Assembly: GCA_013339895.1 (NCBI GenBank)
Contig: JABACO010000004.1
Span: 12,282,313 to 12,346,312 of the forward strand
From: Ephydatia muelleri
Lineage: Eukaryota > Porifera > Demospongiae > Spongillida > Spongillidae
Direction of reading: 5' to 3'
DNA: 64,000 nt
Shown piece by piece: positions 24,985 to 36,869 of the stretch (position 1 is its first letter; the number at the start of each line of letters is the position of its first letter). The position numbers and the translations under genes are program-made. Below the pieces are notes generated by a model that worked only from the letters and a program-made list of their open reading frames with translations, made no database searches and was not told the origin of the DNA.

Positions 24985-26345
24985 GCTTCAGTTTAGTTGT
25001 TTTATTGGATGTGCCCTTTTATAGCCACATATTAGACGAAAGCATAACTTTGAACCTGGTGCACTTGTAAATTACATTGCTGACACAGGGGAGACACCTT
25101 CAAAAGATGCATCATGCAATGGACCTAGTGGTTACTGGTATTTAGCTGCACAAGTTTTGTATTTTATGTTTGATGATGTAATGATGAAACACATGCATAG
25201 CCATATGTGTGTTATAATGTGGGTGTGTACACATATGTTATAATGAATATACTTTTGACCTGCACTAGAGACCAAGCAGTTCTGGCTACAGAGGGAAAGG
25301 TTGCTGATCATGTACAGGAAGATACCAGTACTCATTTGGATGGAGAGATTAAGGAGGAAGGAGCTAATGATGTAGAGACTGTGGGTGAAGGACCAAGTAA
25401 TAGTGAGCACCAAGATAGTGTGGATGAAGGGCCTAGTGATGGTGTGGATGAAGGGCCTAGTGATGGTGTGGATGAAGGGCCTTAGTGATGGTGTGGATGA
25501 AGGGCCTAGTGGTGGTGTGAATGATAGTGTGAATGAAGGACCTTGCGATGGTGTGGATGAAAGGCCTAGTGATGAAGGGCCTAGTGATGGACCTAGTGAT
25601 GGTGAGGAAAAAATACTACTTTATCTCTATCTGACTGGAAGTACAAAGATTCTGAAGTATATCTAATTTCAACAGGAATTCATTACATACATGTGTATGT
25701 AATGCATTATCCAGTCCAGAGCATCACCAAAGCTCTTTTGATTGCGGTGCATTTCTTGTTTTGTGAGGAGGCTGAAAAGTGTTGACCCCTTAACATGCAT
25801 TTGAACATTTTTTTAGGCTGCAAGACTAGAAGTGGAGGGTTTGGATTACGTACACACACAAGTAGTGAAACTGTTGTAGGAAATGATGCCACGATTTCGA
25901 GCCCAGATGGCTTATGAACTGTCAGAAGGTACACTTTACCCACTGCAAACATTCAAAAAGAGCATCGATAATCCAGGTGATGAGCAGAGTTTGTACGAGG
26001 AATTGAAACAATTCCAAATCATTGTAACAAACACAAATCACATGAACAGTTGCATGAGTAAATTTATGCAAGGTATTATCCAATTTCAGAGATGAATTTG
26101 GGTGGTATTTACCAGTTGGATAAAGACACTGATGCAAGTTTCCAGGATGGGAGTGACAAGGAAGATGATGACACACAAGTGTAGAAAGTGATAGCAGCAG
26201 TGTTGATGATACTGATCTTGCTGCTGGTGCTATTTTGGTTCCTGATTTCAAGAACAATCCTGACCAAGATGATATTTTTGCCACACCATGGGAGAAGGAA
26301 CACTACCTTAAGTACTTTCCACGCCAAACCAGACCATCTGATAGG
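24985..26345 (+). pseudogene. Relic of an acidic-repeat protein gene
   Basis: Coding-like stretches follow one another on the plus strand. At ~25040-25160 there is a block with RKHNFEPGALVNYIADTGE. At 25262-25606 an acidic region contains a 24-bp tandem repeat encoding GVDEGPSD about five times; an extra T near 25482 stops the frame. Blocks at 25883-26095 (YELSEGTLYPLQTFKKS) and 26100-26345 (YQLDKDTDASFQDGSDKEDD, then WEKEHYLKYFPRQ) follow, the last crossing another frame break near 26183. I do not recognise the family. A diverged relative of the first block lies at ~63720-63850. It is probably a decayed gene or transposon-associated protein. Confidence 0.4.
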
Positions 26346-26602
26346 TACTATGCCATAATGATGTCTTGATACTTTTGCAATTCCAATCCAATTTAAAGGC
26401 ACTCTCCATTTAAAAGAACATTGATAAGACAAATAGTGAAAGAGCTTGAGGTATGCATCATTAAAGTGCACATTTTGGATCATAATACTATGAATGCTGT
26501 TTACTTCTAGCCATCAACGCGAATGATATTAATGGGGACCACGATTTGTGGGGCCTATTGGCATCATAAAGCAGCTCCAGAAAGTGAACGCAAACTGGCC
26601 AC

Positions 26603-26786
26603 TTGAAAATTTGCTTGATGTGGTATGTGCCCAGCAATACTGCACGTGACAAACATTTAATCAGGAGTTCCCGCATACTAAAGGCATATGAGATCGAGTA
26701 CTACCTCATGGGACTTGAAAGTGACGTAAAAAGGCAGCTTTCTTTGCTTCTATCCAGTGTGAACAAGCACATCGTATGGCCAGAGG
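26603..26786 (+). CDS. Candidate exon, unrecognised
   Basis: An open frame with protein-like composition (LKAYEIEYYLMGLESDVKRQ) runs into a consensus donor GTTAGT at about 26786. The upstream boundary and partner exons are not clear. It may be a further part of the relic ending at 26345. Confidence 0.3.
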
Positions 26787-26829
26787 TTAGTTGCCACGAC
26801 GGTGAGTTGTACCATAGATGGTAACTTTA

Positions 26830-27700
26830 AGGTATCATTTTCCTCAGATTATCACTGTAACCGTTGTATTGATGCGGACCTTTAAATTGTCGAGGCACGA
26901 AGCAATCAAAAGTTACCTCAGCCACACGCTGCCTGCATACGATACATAGCGACATAGACTGCAGTGCATCGTGCGTTAATTTTATAGTGTACTCTCATTC
27001 ATACATCTATGAATACCAACTATCTATGTTGCAACAACCAAGGCAATGAATATAATTAGCCGTACGTAATCTAATTAGAGTGGAATGTGGTGCTGAGGAA
27101 TGTGGTGCTAGCTTCCAAGCGGTGATGGGCGGGGGTTCTGGGCAACGCGGAAACATGGCTGGATACACCACTGCATTAGCTTCAGAGTATGGATGGTGCG
27201 ATCGAGCGTCGGTTTAGTAACGCCCGAGCCAACGTGCAAGCAGTGATTTCTTGTGCTCTAGACACCGTGTAGTGAAACGCGTCATGTGAAGGCACGAATG
27301 TACGTGGGCACTCGATCCTCGACACGGTTACAACCTGATAAATGAACGAAGGTCACTCGAAACGAGTAAACCGTTGCAGCAGTTCTCATAGCTAGGGTAG
27401 ATTAAAGTATTTTCGCCAGAAGTGTTCACTTCCCCGGTGACAATACCAAACGTTGCATCTCGCGGAACAAAATGAAAAAACGCTACATGGAGTCTGTCTG
27501 TATGTGCTGAGAGATGCAAACGTTTGGTAAGGTTCGGCGCTGCGTTTGAAGTGAACATACCTTAATTATCCTAGTAGATGGTATCTGGCTTCGATCAAAT
27601 ATCGCTCTGTTATACTCATTCGTCCACTCCCAAGGGCCAGTTGCGTCTTACCTGCTATTTGTATCTTCTTGATCCTCTGGAGATCCAGCCAACCTCGACG
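26830..27700. other. Intergenic, no gene supported
   Basis: ATG in good context at ~27154 (AACATGGCTGG) opens only a ~16-codon frame. A minus frame at 27328-27558 has no motif. The duplicated segment (copy A) begins near 27700. Confidence 0.4.
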
Positions 27701-28440
27701 CCATAGGACGACAGGTTACATGTACCGCTGTAGGGTATTGTATAAATGTACTCACAGATTGTTGAAATGGGATAAAATATGCCATGAATTATAAATGAGA
27801 TTTGAAGGTATCAAAAATCTTCATAGTGTAAATCAGACCAAAAAACCCCTAACGATAGCCATAACTATTTAATGCTTCATAAGTTTTGAGAAAATAATTT
27901 GTTGGACTGGGATACCTCTTTGAAGGCTAGCAGCCATTCTCAACAGTTTATTTAGGTGTAGTGTTGTGGTCTTACTCAAGTGCAATAACAGAGAACCCAT
28001 AAGGTGTACAAATGGCAACTGAACTATCTAAACAAGACATTAGCTGCTAGCTATAAAGCTTGGCTGGCTTCAATTCATTTCCTTAGGACTCACACACGTT
28101 AGCACATCTGAATGATCTACATCCAGTACATCATCATGGGGTAGGCAAATGACTTTGCTGATATATTTGGGTGGAGGAACATTACTGTGATAGCACGTTC
28201 TATTATTTGTATTACAAATGAAGGCATCTTTTTGATCTGGCTCACTGCAAACATGCTTAGCTGGGCATGCAGTATGTATTTGGTCAGGATATGGCTGCTG
28301 GAGGCTGGCTCCAGAGGCAACTGCATTGCTTTGAGGTGCTTTTGAGCTGCACTACCTTCTGCTGACTTTCCGTACAATGTTGCAAAAGAATACCACTCGA
28401 CTATTAGATATAGTAGAATTGTGCCTGGAACTCAAAAACT

Positions 28441-29443
28441 CAGGTCAGAGTGACCTCATTAAAGTGCTGCAAGGATCAGCAAGTAATTTTTGCATCACAA
28501 ACTGCACATTTCAGAACTGCAGTGCTACTGGTGGTTGGAGATGTGTCTTCTTTGGTTGGAGTGTTGAGCAATATTCTGAGCAGTAATGCTGATATGGAGC
28601 TGAATGAATCTGCAGGTGATGTTAACATAACAAACTACTCATTTCAGAAAAACAGTGCTTCTGTTGGAGGAGCTATTTTCATTGTATCAGTCAGGTCAAC
28701 GTTAATTAATAGCTCTACATTTACAAATAACACTGCAGTTGGAGGAGCAGCAGTCTATGCCGTTAATAGTTGTATTCCATCGTTTTGTTGTTGTTTTGAG
28801 ATGAGAGGAGCCATGTACCTTAATGGAATGAAGGTCATCTTTGACAAAAAGTCAGTTTTCATCTAACTCCCCTGGAAGTTTCCAACTTCATAGTAACATC
28901 ATGTTCACATATAAAATAGGGGAGTGAATGGAGGGTCCATACATCTGTCAAACAATTCCCCATTGTACTTCTATGAGATAAGTGTAGTAAAATGCAGCAA
29001 CGGCTCTATGGGACCAAGAAAAGCTCAAACAGCCTACTTCGTAGCTTGATTAACGAATACTACAGCTCTGATGATTGTGAATATGATACTAACATGTTCA
29101 CCCTCACCATCACTGGTAAATATGCACAGCAAGGTGGTCATTCTGCATATGCCACGCCCATTTATAACTGCACTAAATATATTGAACTGGCAACCTCATT
29201 ACTGAGTCTGGCTAATGTAAAACCGTAACTAGTAATTTCACCACTAATTTGTTACCAGAGCTGCAGAAGGCATCAGCGACATCCAAGTACTTCCTTTTCC
29301 AACGTATGTGCACTTGCGTGACCCTAACATGTACAATGTTCAATCAGTTTCAAGGAAAGGTTGCCACATATCCTGGTAAGACTGTGAGACTTAATGTTTT
29401 GTCCCTTCACTTCTCAGTTCAGAATATTAAATGTATTTGCTGA
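28441..29443 (+). pseudogene. POMP-repeat receptor-like gene, copy A, truncated
   Basis: Extracellular repeats of the polymorphic outer membrane protein type are visible: FCITNCTFQNCSATGG, ITNYSFQKNSASVGGAIF and INSSTFTNNTAVGGAAVY. The FxxNxA-GGA pattern is the family hallmark and forms a beta-helix. A frame break near 28530 separates the first repeat from the next two, and a stop follows at 28866. Further fragments at 28992-29228 (EYDTNMFTLTITGKY) and 29249-29443 (FQGKVATYPGKTVRLNV) match later parts of the ectodomain. The cysteine-rich and multi-pass membrane region of copy B (58021-58860) is absent. This copy cannot make a membrane receptor. Confidence 0.7.
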
Positions 29444-29555
29444 GCAAGAAATGGTGTGCCTCAGACAATGCATGCCACACCCACATTAAGTTTGCAAATT
29501 AGTAAATGACAGCACTTTAAAATAAGAAGCATTACACACAAACCACACAGCATAC

Positions 29556-30245
29556 TTAAAAACGATTTTAGCACGAATACTTGCTATGCACAGACTACCA
29601 CTCTTCTGATCTAGAATAACACCTTGGAGATTGCTGAGTTTGTGAACTATGTGGATCTTGTTTCCGTGAGGATCAAAGATGGAAAGGCAATTATCTGTCT
29701 CTTCATAACAAGACTGTAACCTTCTTCATCAACCACTATACCAGATGGATGGTGCACACTCCCATATGATCTGACATAGGTCCCCTCAGGTGAGAAGGTG
29801 CTAGAAACATGGGCGGTAACATAGATGTTCCTTTGAAGATCCAAGGCAAGACCATATGAGCTCTTAAACTTCTGAGGACCAGAGACATTACCCTTTATGG
29901 TCAACAGCCAGGTACCAGCTTGATCAAATAGTACTACTCTTTGATTCAAGTGATCAGCAACAATCAACCTATCTCTTTGGTCAACAATAACTGCTATCGG
30001 ACCATTGAACTGTCCCTGGCCTGATCCTCGTTGGCCATATTTTTGAATAAACTCTCCTCATATACCCAGCCACCTCCACTTCAAACCCAAGATGGAGGTT
30101 CTGAGGTATAAAATTGACTCTATCCTCTAGTATGGGGATACTTCTCTGACAGGTAGGACATGCCATGTTCTGCTTGGTCCCAGACCTCTCTATCTGCTTA
30201 TGTATGCATTGTCAACAGAAAGAGTGGAGACACGGAAGAATTCTG
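29556..30245 (-). pseudogene. TRIM/RING-NHL gene, copy A, internally deleted
   Basis: The minus strand encodes the end of a RING finger (MACPTCQRSI), a linker (NLHLGFEVEVAGYM) and NHL propeller repeats (LIVADHLNQRVVLFDQ, GLALDLQRNIYVTA). Compared with copy B, the sequence from after VAGYM through the B-box and first NHL repeats (about 400 bp) is missing, and the junction shifts frame. The last NHL blade (DQKSGSL...AKIVFKYAV) lies near 29560-29640. TRIM-NHL proteins act as ubiquitin ligases and RNA-binding regulators. This copy lacks the B-box and is out of frame. Confidence 0.7.
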
Positions 30246-30781
30246 GTTCTTTGCAGAGCTTATAACACAACTGACATGTGATGTGTAGTTAAGCACTATT
30301 TTGATACAAAATGATTCAAGTGTGAAAATGATTACGCATCTGAAAACAAACAATCAATTTAATGATCTAGCCGCTGAATATGGATCGCTACATGTATGCC
30401 AGGGTTTCTATTTAACTGGAACCTCACAAAAAAATGATCTGCTCTGATTGTTTAATTCTGCTTTCACTATAACATGCACATTAAGTGCCTCAATGGCCTG
30501 TTGCCCACACATTCTACTTCCTATCCCTCTAATCAGATTTGGAACAAATCAAAACCGACCCGTTATTAAAGGTTTAACCGTGATGGATGTATTTTTAGGT
30601 CAAAACTATTATTAATATATATATGTACCAATCACGGCGACTGGTACCCATAGGACAATCGTTACCTTTGAGATTTAGCGTTTTTGTGTAAGGGAAAGTT
30701 AGTCGGCTCGTAGCGCTAGTGTATTCTCTAAAAGCTTTACGTTAAACAAAAGCTTACTTAATTTGTGGCAGTCGATGAAAG

Positions 30782-31050
30782 CTGAGGGTGGAAAATGTAT
30801 AAAGTGGGTATCTTTTTCTAAAATGCATGTTGACCTAGCTGCCCAGGTAAGTTTAATGTCATAACATTTTCATATTAAGTTTGTTTGTTTTTCTGGCATT
30901 TTTCATTACACAGGTACTCAGTGAAAAGGTTGCGAAAGCTTTGAAGCTAACTGGTGGATCTGATGCAGAAGAAACAAGTGGCTTCAAGATGTCTTCTTGT
31001 AAAATCCAAATCAACAAAGATTAAGGTCAAATCAAAGATAACTGAGAAGA
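30782..31050 (+). pseudogene. P-element/THAP9-like transposase exon pair, copy 1
   Basis: An exon with KWVSFSKMHVDLAAQ ends at donor GTAAGT, and the next starts after ACACAG with VLSEKVAKALKLTGG. The LAAQ-VLS-S-VAxAL arrangement resembles P-element-type (THAP9-like) transposases, recalled from the family, and is my best match. A stop follows after ~30 more codons. An inverted second copy lies at 31655-31880. Confidence 0.42.
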
Positions 31051-31654
31051 AAAATAGTTCAACACAGATTAAGGCTAATACCAAGACAATTCAAGCATCC
31101 TGACATTAAGTGTTTCTGTAAAATATACATAACATTGTGAAATATGTGTTAATAAGTATATGGAAATTTTTTTTTAATATGTCACTTTCAGTTACATCTA
31201 AGATATGGGCTTGGGCTATGCCTTTGATAATCGTGTTGAATGTTGTTTAGGTCTTGACTTGTTTTCCTTTCCACTGTCTTTCATACTGCCTCTGCAGTTG
31301 CCCAAGTTTTTCGGCCTGCAAGTGTTGACTACTCATAATGCCTGTGCATTTTTGCAAAATTCTGCAACGGCAGGGTTTTCATGTATCCTCTTTGGCGCTG
31401 ACATCCAAAGTACTGCTCCAATGGATCCTGGCAAAGCCTTTGGTCTGAAAAATGACTGAACTCCAGCAAAGAAAAGAGGTATGGGACAAATTCAAGGAAT
31501 GATTGTTCTTTTGCAGGGAAAGATCATTCAATAAGTAGTAAAGTTAAGGTACAATTAATAACAACTAACTTGTCATGTGCAGACCTGTAAGTGTTTCTTG
31601 ACTCAGCAACATTCTCTTTTTTTGTTTTGGTGTAAATCCAACACGGTCATGTAC

Positions 31655-31880
31655 ACTTTTCTCCCAAGAGTTGAGGTATGGCAAGAAGACATCTTGAAGC
31701 CACTTGTTTCTTCTGCATCAGATCCACCAGTTAGCTTCAAAGCTTTCGCAACCTTTTCACTGAGTACCTGTGTAATGAAAAATGCCAGGAAAAAACAAAC
31801 ATAATATGAAAATGTTATGACATTAAACTTACCTGGGCAGCTAGGTCAACATGCATCTTAGAAAAAGATATGAAATTGAG
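31655..31880 (-). pseudogene. P-element/THAP9-like transposase exon pair, copy 2 (inverted)
   Basis: Reverse complement of the exon-intron-exon unit at 30800-31005, with the same junction and nearly identical sequence including the intron. Together they form inverted arms about 680 bp apart. The downstream frame diverges from copy 1 after KMSSC. Confidence 0.45.
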
Positions 31881-31980
31881 ATGCTCAAATTTGATCTAAG
31901 GTGACAAAGAATTAACTTGTCTGATGAACTGGTCATATTTACCCACGGGAAGGGAAGTGTGTAGGATAACTTCAACCTGG

Positions 31981-32153
31981 TGTAATGCAGGATTTATTAG
32001 TCTGCGCTTGCGCAGTACATTGTATTGATGGAACCTTTTGTAATAGATTGTCACACGCACACCCGTGATCACACATATATATATATACCTTATTTTTGTA
32101 TGTTTGTCAGTCTGTACCTCGTGTATACCTGCTATCAATCTTGGCCGCTTACA
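31981..32153 (+). repeat. Gypsy 1, 5' LTR
   Basis: 173 bp, TG...CA ends, closely matching 36870-37045. It contains CTGCGCTTGCGCAGTACA and a TATATA run that may serve as promoter. Confidence 0.92.
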
Positions 32154-32182
32154 CTGGCGTAGTCGGCTCTACACGAGTTGGA

Positions 32183-33067
32183 ATGTCCAAACCCTTGCTC
32201 CTACCTGAGCCCTACGGAGGCGAAGCGGGTGGCTGGGCGGAATGGGTAGACCATTTCGAGAACGTAGCCACTGTCAACAAGTGGGCCACTGGTGAGGAGA
32301 AATTAAAATGGCTGAAGGTGCGTCTAACTGGGAAGGCTCAGACAGCGTTCAAGAAGTTGCCACAAGATGTGAAAGAAAACTACGGTGAGTGCATAAAATC
32401 CTTACAGCGCCGTTTTGACCCTGACAGTAAGAGGCAACTGTACGTGGCCGAGTTAAGTGCCAGAACGAGGCACAAGGACGAAGACTGGGCTACTTTCGGC
32501 GACGTATTGAGAGTTCTTGCGGACAAAGCGTATCCTGACCTGGAGGAGAAGGCAAGAGAACGTCTTGCATTAAACCAGTTTTTGGCACAAATTGAAAACG
32601 CCCAAGTCGCTTTCGGCGTGAAGCAGAAACGACCCACCAACGTCGAGGAGGCCGTCGTCGCAACAATTGAATTAGAGTCGTACTTGGGAAGCTCCGGTAA
32701 GCCGCTGCGAGTGAGCGCTGTGTCCCCACAGGAACCAGACCCAGATGTACGCGTACGCCGTGCAGACCGTGCTGAAGCTGTCGCAGCTGTCTCTCCACTT
32801 GATGAACCTCAGACGGTGAAGTTGCTTGGCGAGCGGCTACAACGGTTGGAGATGCTACTCGAGAGACAAGGGAGTTCCACAAGGCCTCGGACAAGTAAGC
32901 AAACCTGGGAGGCTGAGAGTGGGAAACGCAAGGCTGTAGTCTGTTGGACTTGTGGCAAGAAAGGCCATATTGCAAGATTTTGTCGGAGTCGCGCAACAGA
33001 GCAGCATCAGGGAAACTTCAGTCCCTCAGTGGAAAGAGCCTACCACGTGAGGGAAGAAGACATGTAG
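32183..33067 (+). CDS. Gypsy 1 Gag-like polyprotein
   Basis: About 295 residues from ATG at 32183. The N-terminal half is a retrotransposon capsid-like domain (WAEWVDHFENVATVNKW, LKVRLTGKAQTAFKKLP). The C-terminus has one CCHC zinc knuckle (CWTCGKKGHIARFC) near 32945-32986, which binds element RNA. It ends at TAG 33065-33067, with another in-frame stop (TGA) at 33086 before the protease region. Pol expression would need a frame change or readthrough. Capsid and knuckle are intact. Confidence 0.85.
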   Translation: MSKPLLLPEPYGGEAGGWAEWVDHFENVATVNKWATGEEKLKWLKVRLTGKAQTAFKKLPQDVKENYGECIKSLQRRFDPDSKRQLYVAELSARTRHKDEDWATFGDVLRVLADKAYPDLEEKARERLALNQFLAQIENAQVAFGVKQKRPTNVEEAVVATIELESYLGSSGKPLRVSAVSPQEPDPDVRVRRADRAEAVAAVSPLDEPQTVKLLGERLQRLEMLLERQGSSTRPRTSKQTWEAESGKRKAVVCWTCGKKGHIARFCRSRATEQHQGNFSPSVERAYHVREEDM

Positions 33068-33088
33068 AGGCTCAAACTGATCAGTTGA

Positions 33089-36000
33089 CCTGTTCCTTCT
33101 CTTTCGGTAACTTGCGGGGTAAGTTACAGCGTAAAGGGAGTCATTGGGGTGGTAGCTATTGCATTCGTTGTTGATACGGGAGCAGCTGTATCTCTTATCC
33201 GCAAGGATGTCTGGACACAACTTGTAAACAGGGACAGTACACTTGTTCTTGAACAGTGGTCTGGAAAAAAGCTTGTAGGGGTCAATGGGGCTTCATTGTC
33301 TATATGTGGGTGTGGAAACATACAGGTTTTGTTCAAGGGTACTCCATTTATGGTCACTTGCATTGTAACTGATGACATCACTATAGAGGCAATCCTTGGG
33401 TTGGATTTTTTGGAAGCTAATAGTTGTGTGATTGATTGTGGTCAGAAGGTACTCACATTCCCCTCCCAAAAGCTTTCGATTCCATTCTTAAGCAAAACCA
33501 CCACAGAACAAGGAGTTGCAACTGTTGGACTGGTCCTAAAAGAGAAAACAGTTGTTCCAGCAGGAAGTGAAATGGAAGTTATGGTAAAAATTGCTGGTCC
33601 AGTCACTAATGGTACGTGGTTTGTAGGACACAAGTCAGCCACTTGTAATGGTGTGATGGTGGCTAATGCAGTAGTGTCTCCAAGCAGTAATGTAGTACCA
33701 GTACGTATACTGAACCCACGTGATGAAATGGTGGTGCTGAAGAAAGGAACACAGATTGCAAGCATGGAGCTCCTGGAGCAAGATCCAGTTATCAACATAT
33801 CTACAGTGATGAAGAATGCTGAAGTCTCACCGGAATGCCAGAACATTTTATGGGATTTGGTGTCTAAGGTTGGGAGTCACATTAGTGAGAGTGAAAGAGA
33901 ACAACTCTATTCTCTTCTTGTGGAGTTTGCCGATGTCTTTTCTTTCAGCAGCAAGGACTTGGGCCGCACTAAAGAGCTGAAGCATCATATTTTCACCAGT
34001 GATGCTCAACCAGTGCACCTATCTCCACGTCGTATTCCTCAGGCACGCAGGGAGGAGCTCCGAGGCTTGCTGAGGGACATGCTGGAGAGTGATGTAATCC
34101 AACAGTCTGACAGCCCTTGGTCCTCACCTATAGTGTTAGCAAAGAAGCATGATGGGACAACACGATTCTGCGTAGACTACAGGAAGGTAAACGAAGTAAC
34201 AAGAAAAGATGCCTACCCACTACCTCGAGTGGACGACACTTTGGACACACTGGTTGGTTCTAAATTCTTCACCACACTCGACCTTGCCAGTGGGTACTGG
34301 CAAGTGGAAGTGGCTCCCGAGGATCAACCTAAAACAGCCTTCACAACACCGGAAGGACTTTACCAATTCAAGGTAATGCCATTTGGCTTATGTAACGCTC
34401 CAGCGACATTTCAGCGTTTAATGGACAGAGTCTTGAGTGGGTTAAAATGGTCGAGCTGTTTAGTGTATTTTGACGATATAATTGTAGTAGGTACTACATT
34501 TCAGGAGCATTTGCATCACCTCACTAGTGTCTTCACTCGTCTGAGGGGGGCGGGTCTCAAGCTAAAACCAAAAAAGTGTACACTCTGCAGGCAGCAAGTA
34601 ACATTTCTAGGCCATATAGTATCCACAGATGGTGTTGCAACAGATCCAAGCAAAACTGAGGCTGTGTCGAAGTGGCCCATTCCCCAGAACAGAAAAGAAG
34701 TTCAACAATTTTTGGGGCTAGCCAATTACTATAGGCGTTTTGTAAAAGACTTTGCCTTGATCTCAAAACCACTACAGCGGTTGACAGAGAAAAACGCACC
34801 TTTCGAATGGACCATTGCATGGATGCCAAAACGCTTTTGATGAATTGCGTAAACGTTTGGTTTCTTCCCCAGTCCTTGCATACCCAGATTATGAGCGACG
34901 TTTCATACTCGACACGGATGCAAGTGATGTTGGAATTGGTGCTGTGCTTTCACAGGTTAGTGATTGTGGTTCTGAGCGTGTTATTGCCTATGCGAGCAGA
35001 TCGCTTACTAGGCCAGAGCAAAGGTATTGTGTAACACGTAAAGAATTATTAGCAGTTGTGGAATTTGTACATCATTTTAGACAGTATCTCCTTGGGCGAG
35101 AATTCACCCTTCGAACTGACCATGGATCTCTGGTCTGGATCCGGAATTTTAAAGAACCGGAAGGTCAACTGGCTCGCTGGCTAGAGAGACTCCAGGAGTA
35201 TAACTTCACCGTTGTGCACCGCCAAGGCTTGCGCCATTGCAACGCTGACGCCCTTTCCCGTGTCCCATGCAGGCAGTGCGGTAGGGACGAAGATATAGAA
35301 TCGGAGAACACCGTCATGGTAGGAGTGGTTTCCAATCCGTTCCAGAAATATACTCCAGCTGAGATGAGGCAGATGCAACTGGACGACTCAACCATCCAAC
35401 CTGTTCACTGTGCTGTATCTTGTGGTCAACCAACGAGCCCTGATATTGTTAAATCGTGGAGTCGAGGAAGTCGTCTCCTGATGCAACACTGGGACGCCCT
35501 CTGCATTTATGATGGTATCCTGTGGAAGAAATGCGTGGATGGAAGTAGAAAGATTCCAGCAGCTCGTTTTACCCGCGAAGTTACAAGTGGATGCTCTTCG
35601 CGATCTCCATCAAGGGGCTGTAGGCGGTCACATTGGAGAGGAGAAGATGAAACACAGACTGAAAGAGCGGTTTTACTGGCCAGGATGTACAGAAGCAGTT
35701 GGAGAGTGGTGTAGGAACTGCATAAGCTGCACCACGAGGAAGACGGTTGCCCCAAAGAGAAGGGCTCCTCTGCAAACCATTAAGGCTGGGTACCCGATGC
35801 AAATCGTGAGTGTAGATTTAATGGGCCCCCTTCCCGAGACTGAGGATGGCTGTAAGTATGTCATGGTAGCTGTGGACTGTTTTACCCGGTGGGTAGAAGT
35901 GTATGCTATACGGAACCAGGAGGCCACAACTGTTGCTAAAAAAACTTGTTGATGAAATGTTCTGCCGTTTTTCTCCTCCAGAACAGCTCCACAGCGACCA

Positions 36001-36855
36001 GGGACGACAGTTTGAGTCAGATTTGGTGAAGGAGATATGCGAACTGTTGCAGATCAGAAAAACGCGCACCACGCCGTACCAACACAGTGCAATGGAATGG
36101 TGGAGCGGTTCAATCGGACTCTATTGGACATGCTTTCCACCGCAGTTGGCAACCATCAAGCTGATTGGCAGCAGCACATACGTAAACTTTGTCTGGCTTA
36201 CAACTCTAGCGTCCATTCCTCCACAGGATTTACTCCGTTCTTCTTGATGTTCGGGCGCCAGGCGAAGCTACCGATCGACCTGATGTACGGCACTAATCAG
36301 ATGGAGCCGAACACTACCTCCGAGTATGCACGCTGCTTGAAAGACGCCTTGCAAGAAGCATACGCACTGGTGAGGGAGCGCTGTCAGGCCGAACATAAAA
36401 GGCAGAAAGAGCTGTATGACCAAAAAGTGCATGGGAAGCCATTTAGCCCGGGCGAGTTGGTGTGGTTACACTCCACAGCTGTTCCTCGTGGTCGATCCAG
36501 AAAGCTACACCATCCTTGGAAAGGACCCTTTAAGGTCATGGAACGACTGGGCGAGACCACGTACAAAATCAAAAACCTTCAAGGTCGGAGGAAAACAACA
36601 TTTGTTCATTTTGACAGGCTCAAGCCGTGTGTAATATCCGATGACAAGCCAGAGAACACAGGGTCCAGAGAACAAGAACCAGTTGGTACAAATCTGGATC
36701 TGGTTGACAGCGATGACGATGATCCAGTACAGCAAGAAGAGGCAGCAGTCCCAGAAATTGCGAACCCACCTGTACCACCCTTAAATGAACAACGCCGATA
36801 CCCCGTGCGAGATAGACAACGCACACAGCGCTATGGAACATATGTGGAACACTAA
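33089..36855 (+). pseudogene. Gypsy 1 Pol, frameshifted
   Basis: Domains in order: aspartic protease with DTGA at ~33176; reverse transcriptase with LDLASGYWQV, MPFGLCNAPATFQ and catalytic YFDD at ~34467; RNase H with DTDASD and HCNADALSR; integrase with an H-H/C-C zinc site (CRNCISC), then DLMGPLP, SDQGRQF and NGMVERFNR containing the D-D-E residues; and a C-terminal GPFKVMERLGETTYKI domain. The order places integrase after RNase H, which defines Ty3/Gypsy. The frame changes near 34815-34840, 35510-35714, 35938-35952 (in an A run) and 36050-36100, so no single Pol is encoded as assembled. All catalytic motifs are present. Confidence 0.9.
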
Positions 36856-36869
36856 AAAGAAGGGAGCAG

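Larger units (their letters stand above)
27700..30830. repeat. Segmental duplication, copy A
   Basis: Aligns by eye, with many substitutions and indels, to 51560-52712 plus 57222-61030 (copy B). The order is a receptor-like gene (+), a RING/NHL gene (-), then a short MKAEGGK-encoding exon. Relative to copy B it lacks the transmembrane exons and part of the RING/NHL gene. Confidence 0.8.

Noticed and set aside
32096-32182. Upstream extension of Gypsy 1 Gag into the LTR
   Set aside because: It covers the LTR end and primer-binding site; the ATG at 32183 after the binding site is the sensible start.
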